NCBI GenBank assembly: GCA_018242205.1
Contig: JAFECJ010000002.1
Span: 124,001-188,000 of the forward strand
Direction: 5' to 3'
DNA: 64,000 nucleotides
DNA from: Pseudomonadota bacterium
Lineage (GTDB): Bacteria > Pseudomonadota > Alphaproteobacteria > Rhizobiales > Xanthobacteraceae
Shown here: one piece after another, positions 51,150-59,834 of the stretch
How the letters are laid out: each line of letters starts with the position of its first letter
How positions within the stretch are numbered: the first letter of the stretch is position 1
Position numbers and translations under genes: made by a program
Notes under the pieces: model-generated
What the model was told of the DNA's origin: nothing
The model's database searches: none
The model's input: only the letters and a program-made list of their open reading frames with translations

Positions 51150-52055
51150 CTAGTAAAGGCCGCGGCCGCTCATGAACCCCGCGGACCGGCCATCATAGCG
51201 GACCGGGGCATAGGCCGAAACCGGCGAAGCCGACGAAGCACTGGCGCGGCTGGTGGTATCCACCGCAGGCTGACGGATCGCCGCCGGCAGATCGGGCGGC
51301 AGCGGCGTTTCGCCATCCTCCGGCTCGGCCGAGGCGAGATGCTGAACCGGAGTCGCCTGGGCCGGCAACTGGGCCGCCTTCGAGGCTTCGCTCATCGGCC
51401 GCGAGTCGAAATACGGCGCGAAATTCTGCGACGAGGCGACCCGCACCTTCGGCTCCGGCGTATTGCCGTCACGCAACGTCGCCACCAGCTTGCGGTCGTC
51501 GGAGCCGGACAGCGGTGCGCGGCCGACATATTCGACCTTCACCTTGGCGAGCCCCTGCCCGTAGAAACCCAGGAGCTTGGCGGTGCGCACCGACACGTCG
51601 ATGACGCGGTTGCCGACATAGGGCCCGCGATCGTTGACGCGCACGATGATCGACTTCTTGTTGCGCAGATTGGTGACCCGCGCATAGGACGGCAGTGGCA
51701 TGGTCGGATGCGCCGCCGAAATCGAATTCATGTCGAAGACTTCGCCATTGGCCGTGTAGCGGCCATGGAAATCGTCGCCGTAGAACGAGGCGTAACCCTC
51801 GGCCCGGTAGTTCACGTCCTCTTCGGGAACATAAACGCGGCCGGCGACGGTATAGGGCTTGCCGACACGATAGCGGCCGCCGCCTTTCGGCACCGGCTCG
51901 CCGGGCTCAACGACGCGCGGGCTCGAGGCCACGCCCCATTTGGGATCGAGGCGCGAGGTGCTGCCGGAGCAGTTGGCGAGCATCAGCGAGCCCATGACGA
52001 GCGCCGACAGGCGCGCGCACAGACCGAACCGGCCGCTCTCCACCAAAACTGACAT
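51150..52055 (-). CDS. rlpA: Septal ring lytic transglycosylase RlpA-like lipoprotein
   Basis: A 301-residue outer-membrane lipoprotein candidate: lipobox LMLANCSGS near residue 29, then a double-psi beta-barrel RlpA domain (GYASFYGDDFHGRYTANGEVFDM, ARVTNLRNKKSIIVRVNDRGPY with the catalytic-type Asp). The C-terminal 130 residues are a Pro/Ala/Ser-rich region with no SPOR domain. ATG 52055 is preferred; a TTG at 52103 would precede the signal with 16 extra residues. Confidence 0.9.
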   Translation of the reverse strand: MSVLVESGRFGLCARLSALVMGSLMLANCSGSTSRLDPKWGVASSPRVVEPGEPVPKGGGRYRVGKPYTVAGRVYVPEEDVNYRAEGYASFYGDDFHGRYTANGEVFDMNSISAAHPTMPLPSYARVTNLRNKKSIIVRVNDRGPYVGNRVIDVSVRTAKLLGFYGQGLAKVKVEYVGRAPLSGSDDRKLVATLRDGNTPEPKVRVASSQNFAPYFDSRPMSEASKAAQLPAQATPVQHLASAEPEDGETPLPPDLPAAIRQPAVDTTSRASASSASPVSAYAPVRYDGRSAGFMSGRGLY

Positions 52056-52293
52056 GCGTGGAAATTCGTCCCCGACTGACTTCACCGCTAAGATTAACCT
52101 CAATAGCGGCGATTTTGAACCCCGCCGGCGCGGTCTTGGTAAACGATTGGTTCCGCGCGCGGGGATCCCCGACTCGGGCCAAATCTTTGATTTTCCTAAT
52201 ACTTAAAGCGGCGCCCTCTTGCAAGGACGGCCGGCATCGACCTTGGAATGCGCTCGGGCCGGCTCGCGAAAGCGTGCGGCGATACCGTCCCGC

Positions 52294-53493
52294 CTAGCCG
52301 CGCAGCTGGAACAGGCTGACATCGACCGAACCGCAGAGGAATCCGGCCTCACAGTACGCGAGGTAGTATTCCCACATGCGCCGGAAGTGGCCATCGAGCC
52401 CGAGCGCCGAAATGTCCCGGGTTCTTGCCAGGAAGCGCTCGCGCCAGGCCCGCAAGGTCTTCGCGTAGGACGGGCCAAAGGCCTCTTCGGTGCCGAGCGT
52501 GAACCCGGCGGCCATCGCCGCTTCGCGCACCGCTGTCTTGGTCGGCAGCATACCGCCCGGAAAGATATAGGCCTGGATGAAATCCGGGTGGGCCCGATAA
52601 TCGGCGAAGCGGTCTTCATCGATTGTGATGACTTGCAGCACGCAGGTGCCGCCCGGCTTCAGGCAGGACCGCAACTTGTCGAAATAGACCGGCCAATAGC
52701 GCTCGCCGACCGCTTCCAGCATCTCGATCGAGACGATGCGGTCGAATTGCCCGTCGACGTCGCGATAATCCTGGAGGCGGAGGTCGGCGGACACGCCCAG
52801 CTTATCGAGCCGCGCGCGAGAAAAGGCCAGTTGCTCGGTCGACAGTGTCAACCCGGTCATGCGGCAGCGATGCGTCGCAATCAGCCGCTCCAGCACCCCG
52901 CCCCAGCCGAAACCGATCTCGAGCACCCCGGCGTCGTCAGGTTTGTCGAGCAGGGCAACGATACGATCGAGCTTGCGCTGCTGCGCCTGTTCCAGCGTCT
53001 CATCGTCCCCGGCATAGACCGCCGACGAGTAACTCATGCTTGGATCGAGCCACAGCTTGTAGAAGTCGTTGCCGAGGTCGTAATGCGCCGCGATGTTGCG
53101 GCGGCTGCCGCGCTTGGTATTGGCGCGCAGACCGTGCGCCAGGCGGCGCATCAGCCGCGCGCCGACATGGCCGCGATAGACGCCCGACGTCTTCTCGTTG
53201 CGCAACGCCCATTCCAGCAGCAGCGTCAGATCGGGGCTCGCCCAGTCGCCATCGATAAAGGCTTCGGCAAAGCCGATTTCGCCGCCGCGCAGCAAGCGCC
53301 ACACCGCGCGCCAGCGTTTCAGCACCAGCACGGCGTCGGGCCCGGCCAGCGGCCCGCGAACATCGATGCGCTCACCGCCGGGCGTCACGATCCGCAGCGA
53401 ACCGAAACAGGGCTGCGGCGCCAGCGTGCGAACCAGCCGTCCGGCCAGACGCGGCGGTGTAATCACATGATCGACGGTGTCGAATGAACTCAT
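52294..53493 (-). CDS. Cyclopropane-fatty-acyl-phospholipid-synthase-like SAM methyltransferase (altered active site)
   Basis: A 399-residue protein of the CFA synthase family with the acyl-lipid N-terminal region and SAM motif VLEIGFGWGGVLE (189-201), LQDYRDVDGQFDRIVSIEMLE and YIFPGGMLPT. Aligned by eye to E. coli Cfa, the bicarbonate-site Cys is Ser157 (MSYSSAVY), the His is Gln287 (VLQVITID) and Glu260 is followed by Ala, while Tyr343 is kept. This suggests modified chemistry on an unsaturated acyl chain rather than simple cyclopropanation. It is the third gene of an operon with DUF1365 (four-base overlap) and a FAD enzyme, controlled by the ECF-type promoter at 55689-55718. By context it could correspond to a furan fatty acid enzyme. 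Confidence 0.88.
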   Translation of the reverse strand: MSSFDTVDHVITPPRLAGRLVRTLAPQPCFGSLRIVTPGGERIDVRGPLAGPDAVLVLKRWRAVWRLLRGGEIGFAEAFIDGDWASPDLTLLLEWALRNEKTSGVYRGHVGARLMRRLAHGLRANTKRGSRRNIAAHYDLGNDFYKLWLDPSMSYSSAVYAGDDETLEQAQQRKLDRIVALLDKPDDAGVLEIGFGWGGVLERLIATHRCRMTGLTLSTEQLAFSRARLDKLGVSADLRLQDYRDVDGQFDRIVSIEMLEAVGERYWPVYFDKLRSCLKPGGTCVLQVITIDEDRFADYRAHPDFIQAYIFPGGMLPTKTAVREAAMAAGFTLGTEEAFGPSYAKTLRAWRERFLARTRDISALGLDGHFRRMWEYYLAYCEAGFLCGSVDVSLFQLRG

Positions 53494-54293
53494 TGGGTGC
53501 CCCCGCCCCTCGTCGCAGGCCCGGCCGTTACCGCATGACGCGGTGCCGGCGGCCGCGGATAAAGTCGCATGCCCTTCCACCAGATCTTCAACGCTTCCCA
53601 GTGGATGGCGGCCATCACCTTCAATGTCATCAGCGGCAGGCTGATGAAGATCGCCGCAAGCGCGCGGTCGCTCGGCGCGCGCCGCTCGCCGGCGAGCGAG
53701 GCGACCAGCACGGCGCCGCGTTTGTCGTCGGCGGCGACCACGACGGAGACGCGCTCGCCCGGCGGCGCGACGCGGAAGTCGTAGGTCATGTCCATGTCGA
53801 GGAACGGCGAGACGTAGAATTCCTTGGCGCAACGCTGATGCACCAACGGCGCCTCGCCGGTGACCGGCAGCAGATAGCTGTGCATCTCCCCGAAGGTGTT
53901 GCGAACCTCGTAGAGCAGCGCCGCAAGCGAGCCATCGGCACGGTGGCAAAAATAGATGCTCAGCGGATTGAAGACGTAGCCGAGGATGCGCGGCATGCAC
54001 AGCAGCGCGATGCGGCCGCCGCGGCAGTCGATGCCGTGCGTTTCGAGTGTACGATCGACGTAATCGCGCAGCGGCTCCGACTTGCCGTCGCCGTGATCGG
54101 CGTCATGGAAGCTGAACAGGTTGAAGCGGTTGTGCGAGAGCAAGGACAGCCGCGCGTCGACTTCGCGCATTTCGTCGAGATCGAACAGCGCCCAGAAAGC
54201 GCGATAGCGCAGGCGATGGCGGCGCGGCGACAATCGCCGGTGCATCACCGAGCCGACATAGAGCGCCGATCGCAAAGGCTGCGCGGACGTCAT
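53490..54293 (-). CDS. DUF1365 family protein
   Basis: A 267-residue protein with the DUF1365 landmarks: SALYVGSVMHRRLSPRRHRLRYRAFW at the start, RILGYVFNPLSIYFCHRADG, YEVRNTFGEMHSYLL and KEFYVSPFLDMD. Function unknown; the family is nearly always found between a FAD amine-oxidase-like gene and a CFA-like gene, as here, so it probably acts on the same lipid. It overlaps both neighbours (one base upstream, four bases downstream). Confidence 0.9.
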   Translation of the reverse strand: MTSAQPLRSALYVGSVMHRRLSPRRHRLRYRAFWALFDLDEMREVDARLSLLSHNRFNLFSFHDADHGDGKSEPLRDYVDRTLETHGIDCRGGRIALLCMPRILGYVFNPLSIYFCHRADGSLAALLYEVRNTFGEMHSYLLPVTGEAPLVHQRCAKEFYVSPFLDMDMTYDFRVAPPGERVSVVVAADDKRGAVLVASLAGERRAPSDRALAAIFISLPLMTLKVMAAIHWEALKIWWKGMRLYPRPPAPRHAVTAGPATRGGGTQ

Positions 54294-55636
54294 CAGGCCA
54301 TCTCCGCGATACGCGGCACGCCTTGCGGCGGCAAATGAATACGAGCGGATTCGTTGGCGACGGTCCAGGGCCGCCGCACGCCGCCGAGCGCTTCGGCAAC
54401 CGCAAGGCCAGCCTGCAGTCCGTCCTCGTGAAAACCGGAGCCGAAATAGGCGCCGCAGAACCAAGTGTTACCCCGCCCCTGAAGCGACCATAACTCGGAT
54501 TGCGCGCGGATTGCACCGGTATCGAACATCGGATGGTCGTAGACCTCGCTGTGCAGCAAGGTACCGGCATGCGGCGGCTCCGGCGGATTGAGCGTCACGA
54601 ACAGGTCGGGCGCCCCGTCGATCGATTGCAACCGGTTCATCCAGTAGGTGACGCAGACGCCGGCTTCGCTGTCGCGATCACCGATGAAGTTCCAGCTCGA
54701 CCAGGCGGCGCGCCGCTTCGGCATGAAGCGCGCATCGGTGTGCAGCACCGCCAGATTGCGGCTGTAGCGAAAGGCGCCCAGGACGTCGCGCTCGGTCTCG
54801 TCCGCATCATCGAGCAGCGCCAAAGATTGATCGGCATGCGTTGCCAGCACGACATGATCGAAATGTTCGGCATGGCCTTTGCCGTCACGCACCATCACGC
54901 CATCGGCGGTGCGGCGCACCGACACGGCGCCGCAATCGAGCCGAAGGCGATCGGCGAATCCCGCGGTCAGCTTTTCGACATAGACCTTGCTGCCGCCGTC
55001 CACCGTCCGCCATTCCGGGCGGTCGGCGATTTGCAGCAGGCCGTGATTGGCGTGGAACCGGATAAAGGCCGCGGCCGGATAGTCGAGCATCTGCTGCGGC
55101 GGTGCCGACCAGATGGCGGCGGCCATAGGCAGCAAATGATCGCGACAGAAGGCTTCGCCGTAGCCGCCGTGCCGCAGATAATCGCCAAGTGTAATAGCGG
55201 GATCAGCAAGCGCGGCGCTGGCACCGGGCGCGTCGCGGTAGAAGCGCATCAGGTCGCGCAGCATCGAAAGAAAACGCGGCCGCAGCAGGTTGCGCTTCTG
55301 CGCGAACAGGCCGGCGAGATCGCTGCCGGAATATTCGAGGTCGCCGTTATCGAGCGATACTCCAAACGACATGTCGGAGGTCTTGGTCGGCACGCCGAGA
55401 TGCGCGAACAGCGCCGTCAGGTTCGGATAATTGCGCGGATTATAAACGATGAACCCGGTATCGACCGGAACGGCGCGATCATTCGCGTTCACCTCGACCG
55501 TATTCGAATGTCCGCCCAGCCGCGGCGCCCGCTCATAGACCGTGATGTCATGGCGCTGCTGCAGCAGCCACGCGGCCGACATGCCGGCGATACCCGTACC
55601 GATTACGGCGATCTTCAATCGAGGTCTGCCGGACAT
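54293..55636 (-). CDS. FAD-dependent amine-oxidase-like oxidoreductase
   Basis: A 447-residue flavoprotein: Rossmann FAD motif KIAVIGTGIAGMSAAWLLQ, ERAPRLGGHSNTVEV, the substrate region DTGFIVYNPRNYPNLTALF, and FCGAYFGSGFHEDGLQAG near the C-terminus closing the FAD site. This is the group of 'NAD(P)-binding/amine oxidase' proteins associated with CFA-like genes; family members in furan fatty acid producers act as fatty acyl desaturases. ATG 55636 is preferred, with GGGGAG four to five bases before it; ATG 55648 is possible. First gene of the minus-strand lipid operon. Confidence 0.9.
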   Translation of the reverse strand: MSGRPRLKIAVIGTGIAGMSAAWLLQQRHDITVYERAPRLGGHSNTVEVNANDRAVPVDTGFIVYNPRNYPNLTALFAHLGVPTKTSDMSFGVSLDNGDLEYSGSDLAGLFAQKRNLLRPRFLSMLRDLMRFYRDAPGASAALADPAITLGDYLRHGGYGEAFCRDHLLPMAAAIWSAPPQQMLDYPAAAFIRFHANHGLLQIADRPEWRTVDGGSKVYVEKLTAGFADRLRLDCGAVSVRRTADGVMVRDGKGHAEHFDHVVLATHADQSLALLDDADETERDVLGAFRYSRNLAVLHTDARFMPKRRAAWSSWNFIGDRDSEAGVCVTYWMNRLQSIDGAPDLFVTLNPPEPPHAGTLLHSEVYDHPMFDTGAIRAQSELWSLQGRGNTWFCGAYFGSGFHEDGLQAGLAVAEALGGVRRPWTVANESARIHLPPQGVPRIAEMA

Positions 55637-55688
55637 CGCTCTCCCCATCGTCACGTCGCCGCCGCTGCAACCAGGGCTGCGTGACTCT

Positions 55689-55718
55689 CGAGTACGCGGT
55701 ACAAGCGAGCTTGGATCA
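55689..55718 (-). promoter_or_regulatory. Predicted ECF (RpoE-type) promoter of the FAD-oxidoreductase operon
   Basis: On the minus strand TGATCC (55718-55713) is followed by exactly 18 bases and TACTCG (55694-55689), 52 bases before the ATG at 55636. It is the mirror image of the promoter for the sigma factor operon; the two -35 boxes are 11 bases apart. TGATCC with an 18-base spacer and a TA-starting -10 is the pattern I know for Rhodobacter RpoE targets. Confidence 0.7.
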
Positions 55719-55729
55719 CCGGCCGGGCG

Positions 55730-55759
55730 TGATCCAAAATCCGGGTCCGGCCGTATCGG
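55730..55759 (+). promoter_or_regulatory. Predicted ECF (RpoE-type) autoregulated promoter of the sigma/chrR operon
   Basis: TGATCC (55730-55735), 18 bases, TATCGG (55754-55759), about 92 bases before the sigma factor ATG at 55852. Its spacing equals that of the divergent promoter, pointing to autoregulation of the sigma factor. Confidence 0.7.
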
Positions 55760-55851
55760 CGAGTATGCGCGCCATTCGGCTTGCTCCTCCTCCTGCCCCC
55801 ATGGGGCCCCTGGCATCGTCGCGGCGGCCGCCGGCGGTGCGGATCCAGCGT

Positions 55852-56421
55852 ATGGCAATGGACGGCAAGCCATTGGTGGAACTCGATTTTTCTCAGATGA
55901 TCGCGGCGGTCGCGCGGCACCGGGATCGGGCGGCCTTCGCGGCGCTGTTCGAGCACTTCGCGCCGCGGATCAAAGCCTATCTGCTGCGGGCCGGGACCGA
56001 CGGCACGCTGGCCGACGAACTCGCCCAGGAGGCGATGCTCGCGATCTGGCGCAAGGCCGACAGCTTCGACCCCGCGCGCGCCACCGCCGCGACCTGGATT
56101 TTTGCGATCGCGCGCAATCTGCGGATCGATCGCTTCCGTAAGGAGTGGCGCGACGTATCGGTGGGCGACGATATGCCCGAGATCGTCGACGAGACGGCGG
56201 CTCCCGATGACAGCCTGTCGGATGCCGAACGGGGCGCACGCGTCAGGGAAGCATTGCGGCAACTGCCGCCCGAGCAGATCAAGGTGATCGAACTGTCTTT
56301 CTTCGAGGAACAACCGCATGCCGAGATCGCTCAAACGCTCGGCATTCCCTTAGGCACCGTGAAATCCCGCATCAGGATCGCCATGGCGAAACTGCGCGAT
56401 CTCGTGGGTGATCTGTCATGA
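55852..56421 (+). CDS. rpoE: ECF sigma factor, RpoE/ChrR type
   Basis: A 189-residue sigma-70-family factor with region 2 (FAALFEHFAPRIKAYLLRAG, ADELAQEAMLAIWRKA, ATWIFAIARNLRIDRFRKEWR) and region 4 (EALRQLPPEQIKVIELSFFEEQPHAEIAQTL-type, then IPLGTVKSRIRIAMAKLRD). The linker MPEIVDE...DDSLSDAE is typical of the ECF11 group whose anti-sigma is ChrR. Start ATG 55852 (or 55858). It overlaps chrR by four bases. In Rhodobacter the homologue answers singlet oxygen and organic peroxide. Confidence 0.93.
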   Translation: MAMDGKPLVELDFSQMIAAVARHRDRAAFAALFEHFAPRIKAYLLRAGTDGTLADELAQEAMLAIWRKADSFDPARATAATWIFAIARNLRIDRFRKEWRDVSVGDDMPEIVDETAAPDDSLSDAERGARVREALRQLPPEQIKVIELSFFEEQPHAEIAQTLGIPLGTVKSRIRIAMAKLRDLVGDLS

Positions 56422-57077
56422 CCATCCGGCATCATCCTTCGAACGAAACACTCATCGCTTACACCGCCGGCACGCTCGATCTCGGGCGGCGGCTGGTCGT
56501 TGCCAGTCATGTCGAGCGCTGCGCCGCGTGCCGCGGCTTCGTGCACGGTCTCGAGAAAGTCGCCGGCGTTATGCTGGAGGATCTGTCGCCGGCACCGATG
56601 TCGGCCGACGCGCTGGCGCACATGCTGGCGCGTATCGACCGCGAGCCCGCTGCCCGCGCTGCCAAGTCCTTGGCTGCCAAGCCCTTGGCTCCGGCGCACG
56701 ACGAACCGGGTCTGCCCGCTTGCCTCGCGCCCTACGAGATGGGTCGCTGGCGGTGGGTCGGGCCGGGCGTGCAGATGCGTCCGGTTTTGGTGCCGGAGAC
56801 CGGCAAGCTGCGCGTCTTCCTGCTCAAGGGCGCGCCCGGCATCCATTTGCCGCAGCACAGCCACGAAGGCAGCGAACTGACCTCGATCCTGGTCGGGTCC
56901 TATCACCACGAAGGCGGCGATTTCCGCGCCGGCGACTTCGAAGAAGCCGATGCCGATGTCGAACATCGTCCGATCGTCGGCAAGGACAAGGCCTGCATCT
57001 GCCTCGTCGCGCTCGAAGGCCAGCTCAAGCTCAGCGGCTTCATCGGCAGCCTGCTCAATCCGTTCGTCCGCCTGTAA
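56418..57077 (+). CDS. chrR: ChrR-type zinc anti-sigma factor with cupin domain
   Basis: Holds the ECF sigma factor inactive until singlet oxygen or a lipid signal releases it. The 219-residue protein keeps the zinc ligands of the anti-sigma domain at His6, His31, Cys35 and Cys38 (SHVERCAAC), the same numbering as Rhodobacter ChrR by memory. The C-terminal cupin domain has His147, His149, Glu153 (LPQHSHEGSE) and His183 for a second metal. A 15-base near-duplication (56658-56687) encodes SLAAKPLA-like repeats in the linker. Starts at ATG 56418, coupled to the sigma gene. Confidence 0.95.
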   Translation: MTIRHHPSNETLIAYTAGTLDLGRRLVVASHVERCAACRGFVHGLEKVAGVMLEDLSPAPMSADALAHMLARIDREPAARAAKSLAAKPLAPAHDEPGLPACLAPYEMGRWRWVGPGVQMRPVLVPETGKLRVFLLKGAPGIHLPQHSHEGSELTSILVGSYHHEGGDFRAGDFEEADADVEHRPIVGKDKACICLVALEGQLKLSGFIGSLLNPFVRL

Positions 57078-57086
57078 GGGGATGCC

Positions 57087-57980
57087 GTGGACTCGTCCGC
57101 CATCGAGACAACGTCCGGATCCGTGTCGCGGCGCGTCGGCTTGATCCGGCGCTGGGCGGAGCGCGGGTTTTCGGCCGCTGACATTCTCAACGCGCTGCAG
57201 CCGCGCAATGGCTGGCATGTCGACGCCGGCATTGCCTATCGCCCCGGCCCGCGCGGCCTGCTCGACATCTACAGGCCAGACACGCAATCCGATTCACCGG
57301 CTCCGGTCGTCGTGTTCTTCTATGGCGGTAGCTGGCAGAGCGGCTCGCGCGATCTCTACCGTTTCGTCGGCGCCTCGCTTGCCGCGCAGGGCATCGTCAC
57401 TCTCGTGCCCGATTACACCGTCTATCCGCAGGCGCGCTATCCCGACTTCCTCGAAGACGGCGCCAAGGCGCTGCGCTTCGCCCGCGACAATGCGGCACGC
57501 TGGGGCGGCGATCCGGCGCGCCTCGTCGCCATGGGCCATTCGGCCGGCGCCTATATCGCCGCCATGCTGACCTTCGATCAGCGCTGGCTCGGCGGCGTCG
57601 ACCTCGATCCGGTCGACCATATCGCCGGCTTCGTCGGCCTCGCGGGTCCATACGATTTCCTGCCGATCGTCGATCCGGTACTGCAGCGCATATTCGGCGG
57701 CGCCGATCGCATCGACACGCAGCCGATCCGCTATGTCGGGCATGGCGCGCCGCCGAGCCTGCTGGTCGCGCCGAAAAGCGATCGCGTCGTCAGTCCCGGC
57801 AACACCAGCCGCCTCGCCGCGCACATCCGCAGCCTGCGCGGCACGGTCACGGAACGGCACTATCCGCGCGTCGGCCATCTCGGCCTGATCGGCGCCTTTT
57901 CGCCGCTGCTGCGTTTCCTCGCCCCGGTACTCGACGAGGTCGCGACCTTCGCCCGCAACCCCGCCGGGCGACGGCCATGA
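57087..57980 (+). CDS. Alpha/beta hydrolase (esterase/lipase-like)
   Basis: A 297-residue hydrolase with the oxyanion motif VVVFFYGGSWQSGSRDLY, the nucleophile Ser in VAMGHSAGAYIAAML, an Asp region and the terminal His in RVGHLGLIGAF. The HSL/carboxylesterase type suggests hydrolysis of an acyl ester, perhaps a damaged or modified phospholipid chain given the operon. GTG 57087 is the start, with AGGGG six bases before it. It follows chrR by nine bases and overlaps the next gene by four. Confidence 0.85.
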   Translation: MDSSAIETTSGSVSRRVGLIRRWAERGFSAADILNALQPRNGWHVDAGIAYRPGPRGLLDIYRPDTQSDSPAPVVVFFYGGSWQSGSRDLYRFVGASLAAQGIVTLVPDYTVYPQARYPDFLEDGAKALRFARDNAARWGGDPARLVAMGHSAGAYIAAMLTFDQRWLGGVDLDPVDHIAGFVGLAGPYDFLPIVDPVLQRIFGGADRIDTQPIRYVGHGAPPSLLVAPKSDRVVSPGNTSRLAAHIRSLRGTVTERHYPRVGHLGLIGAFSPLLRFLAPVLDEVATFARNPAGRRP

Positions 57981-58780
57981 CGGCGGCTTCATTCCTTATC
58001 GCGCTGCTGTCGATCGCCGTCGCGCTGTCGGCGATCATGACCGGCGCGTGGCTGATTCAACAACGCACCGGCAATTCCGGCTGGGTCGACACGATCTGGA
58101 CCTTCGGTCTCGGCATCGCGGGCTTCGCCAGCGCGCTGGCGCCGTTCCACGCTATCGCGCCGCGCCAGATCGTCGTGGCCATCATGATCGCGCTCTGGGC
58201 AGCGCGGCTCGGCCTGCACATCGCGCAGCGCAGTTCCGGCATCACCGACGATCCGCGCTATGCCGAGATGGCGCGGCAATGGGGCGACGACGCGCCACGC
58301 CAGATGTTCTGGCTGCTGCAGAAGCAGGCCTGGGTCACCATCCCGCTGGCGCTCGCGGTATTCCTCGCCGCGCATAATCCGGCGCCGCTGTTCCGCGCTC
58401 AGGACATCGCCGCCATCATCGTGATGGCAGTCGCCATCGTTGGCGAAGCGATCGCCGACCGCCAGCTTCGCGCCTTCAAGGCCGACCCGCGCAACAAAGG
58501 CCGCGTCTGCGACACCGGCCTGTGGGCGCTGTCGCGGCATCCGAACTATTTCTTCGAATGGCTCGGCTGGCTCGCCTATCCGCTGTTCGCCATCGACCTC
58601 GCCGGTGCCTATGGCTGGGGCTGGCTGGCGCTGCTGGCGCCGGCCTGCATGTACTGGCTACTGGTCTATGTTTCGGGCATCCCGCCGCTCGAGGCGCACA
58701 TGCTGCGCTCGCGCGGCGCCGTCTTCCGCGACTATCAGGCGCGCACCAGCGCCTTCTTTCCAATGCCGCCAAAGAACTGA
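57977..58780 (+). CDS. DUF1295 (steroid 5-alpha-reductase-like) membrane protein
   Basis: A 267-residue membrane protein with about six helices and the DUF1295 hallmarks NSGWVDTIWTFGLGIAGF, QAWVTIPLALAV, and the C-terminal LWALSRHPNYFFEWLGWLAY and SGIPPLEAHMLRSRG. The C-terminal His/Asn-rich motif is shared with sterol C14 and isoprenylcysteine methyl/reductase proteins that bind NADPH or SAM. Predicted to reduce or methylate a lipid. Coupled to the hydrolase by an ATGA overlap. Confidence 0.88.
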   Translation: MTAASFLIALLSIAVALSAIMTGAWLIQQRTGNSGWVDTIWTFGLGIAGFASALAPFHAIAPRQIVVAIMIALWAARLGLHIAQRSSGITDDPRYAEMARQWGDDAPRQMFWLLQKQAWVTIPLALAVFLAAHNPAPLFRAQDIAAIIVMAVAIVGEAIADRQLRAFKADPRNKGRVCDTGLWALSRHPNYFFEWLGWLAYPLFAIDLAGAYGWGWLALLAPACMYWLLVYVSGIPPLEAHMLRSRGAVFRDYQARTSAFFPMPPKN

Positions 58781-58794
58781 TCAGGGAGGTGACC

Positions 58795-59820
58795 ATGGGC
58801 GCCATCACGCTCGCCGCCAGGTTCATTGAAACGACGCCGATTCCGGATCCCCTGGTTCGCGTCGGCATCGCCGCTCTGTGCGGCCGTACGCATCGCAAAC
58901 TGACGAGCCAGGGCCTGAGCGCCAATCGCGACTTTGCGCTGTCGACGGCGGCGCTACCGATCGCCGAGCATGTCGACGACGCCAATGCCCAGCATTACGA
59001 AGTGCCGGCTGCGTTCTTCGATCTCGTGCTCGGCCCGCAGCGCAAATACTCCTGCTGCCTGTTCGACTCGGCGACCGATGATCTCGCGACCGCCGAGGAG
59101 CAGGCGCTGGCTGAGACCGCGGCGCATGCCGGGCTCGCCGACGGCCAGTCCATTCTCGAACTCGGCTGCGGCTGGGGCTCTCTGTCGTTGTGGATGGCGC
59201 GGCACTATCCGGCGGCGCGGATCGTCGCCGTGTCCAATTCGAACTCGCAGCGCGCCTTCATCGAAGGCCGCGCCCGGGCCGAAGGCCTGATCAATCTCAC
59301 CGTGGTCACCGCCGACATGAACGGCTTTGCGCCAGAGGGCCGCTTCGACCGCATCGTCTCTGTCGAGATGTTCGAGCACATGGTCAACTGGCGGCGGCTG
59401 CTCGAACGCGTCCGCTCGTGGCTCACCGACGACGGCCGCTTCTTTATGCATGTCTTCACCCACTCGCGCGCGCCGTATCGCTTCGACCACAACGACAAGA
59501 CCGACTGGATCGCGCAGCATTTCTTCACCGGCGGCATCATGCCGAGCCACGATTTCATCCGCGAGTTCGGCGATGTCCTCCAGGTTGAACAGGACTGGCG
59601 CTGGAGCGGCACGCATTACCGCGACACGGCGCGGCTGTGGCTGAAGAATTTCGACGACAATGCCGACGCCATTCGCGCCATCATGAGCGATGTCTACGGC
59701 AAGGACGCCGCGCTGTGGCAGCGGCGTTGGCGGCTGTTCTTCCTCGCGACCGAAGGGCTGTTCGGCTACGACAACGGCGATATCTGGGGCGTCAGCCACT
59801 ATCGGCTGAAGCCTGCTTGA
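58795..59820 (+). CDS. Cyclopropane-fatty-acyl-phospholipid-synthase-like SAM methyltransferase (intact active site)
   Basis: A 341-residue CFA-family methyltransferase: HYEVPAAFFDLVLGPQ, SAM motif ILELGCGWGSLSLWMARHYP (120-139), MNGFAPEGRFDRIVSVEMFEHM, QHFFTGGIMPSHDFI. In contrast to the other CFA-like gene here, Cys87, Glu194, His219 and Tyr275 correspond to the bicarbonate-site residues of E. coli Cfa by hand alignment. It lacks the long N-terminal domain. Likely methylates the double bond of vaccenoyl chains. A strong ribosome site GGGAGG precedes the ATG at 58795. Last gene of the sigma-factor operon. Confidence 0.9.
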   Translation: MGAITLAARFIETTPIPDPLVRVGIAALCGRTHRKLTSQGLSANRDFALSTAALPIAEHVDDANAQHYEVPAAFFDLVLGPQRKYSCCLFDSATDDLATAEEQALAETAAHAGLADGQSILELGCGWGSLSLWMARHYPAARIVAVSNSNSQRAFIEGRARAEGLINLTVVTADMNGFAPEGRFDRIVSVEMFEHMVNWRRLLERVRSWLTDDGRFFMHVFTHSRAPYRFDHNDKTDWIAQHFFTGGIMPSHDFIREFGDVLQVEQDWRWSGTHYRDTARLWLKNFDDNADAIRAIMSDVYGKDAALWQRRWRLFFLATEGLFGYDNGDIWGVSHYRLKPA

Positions 59821-59834
59821 TCAGAATGACCTGA

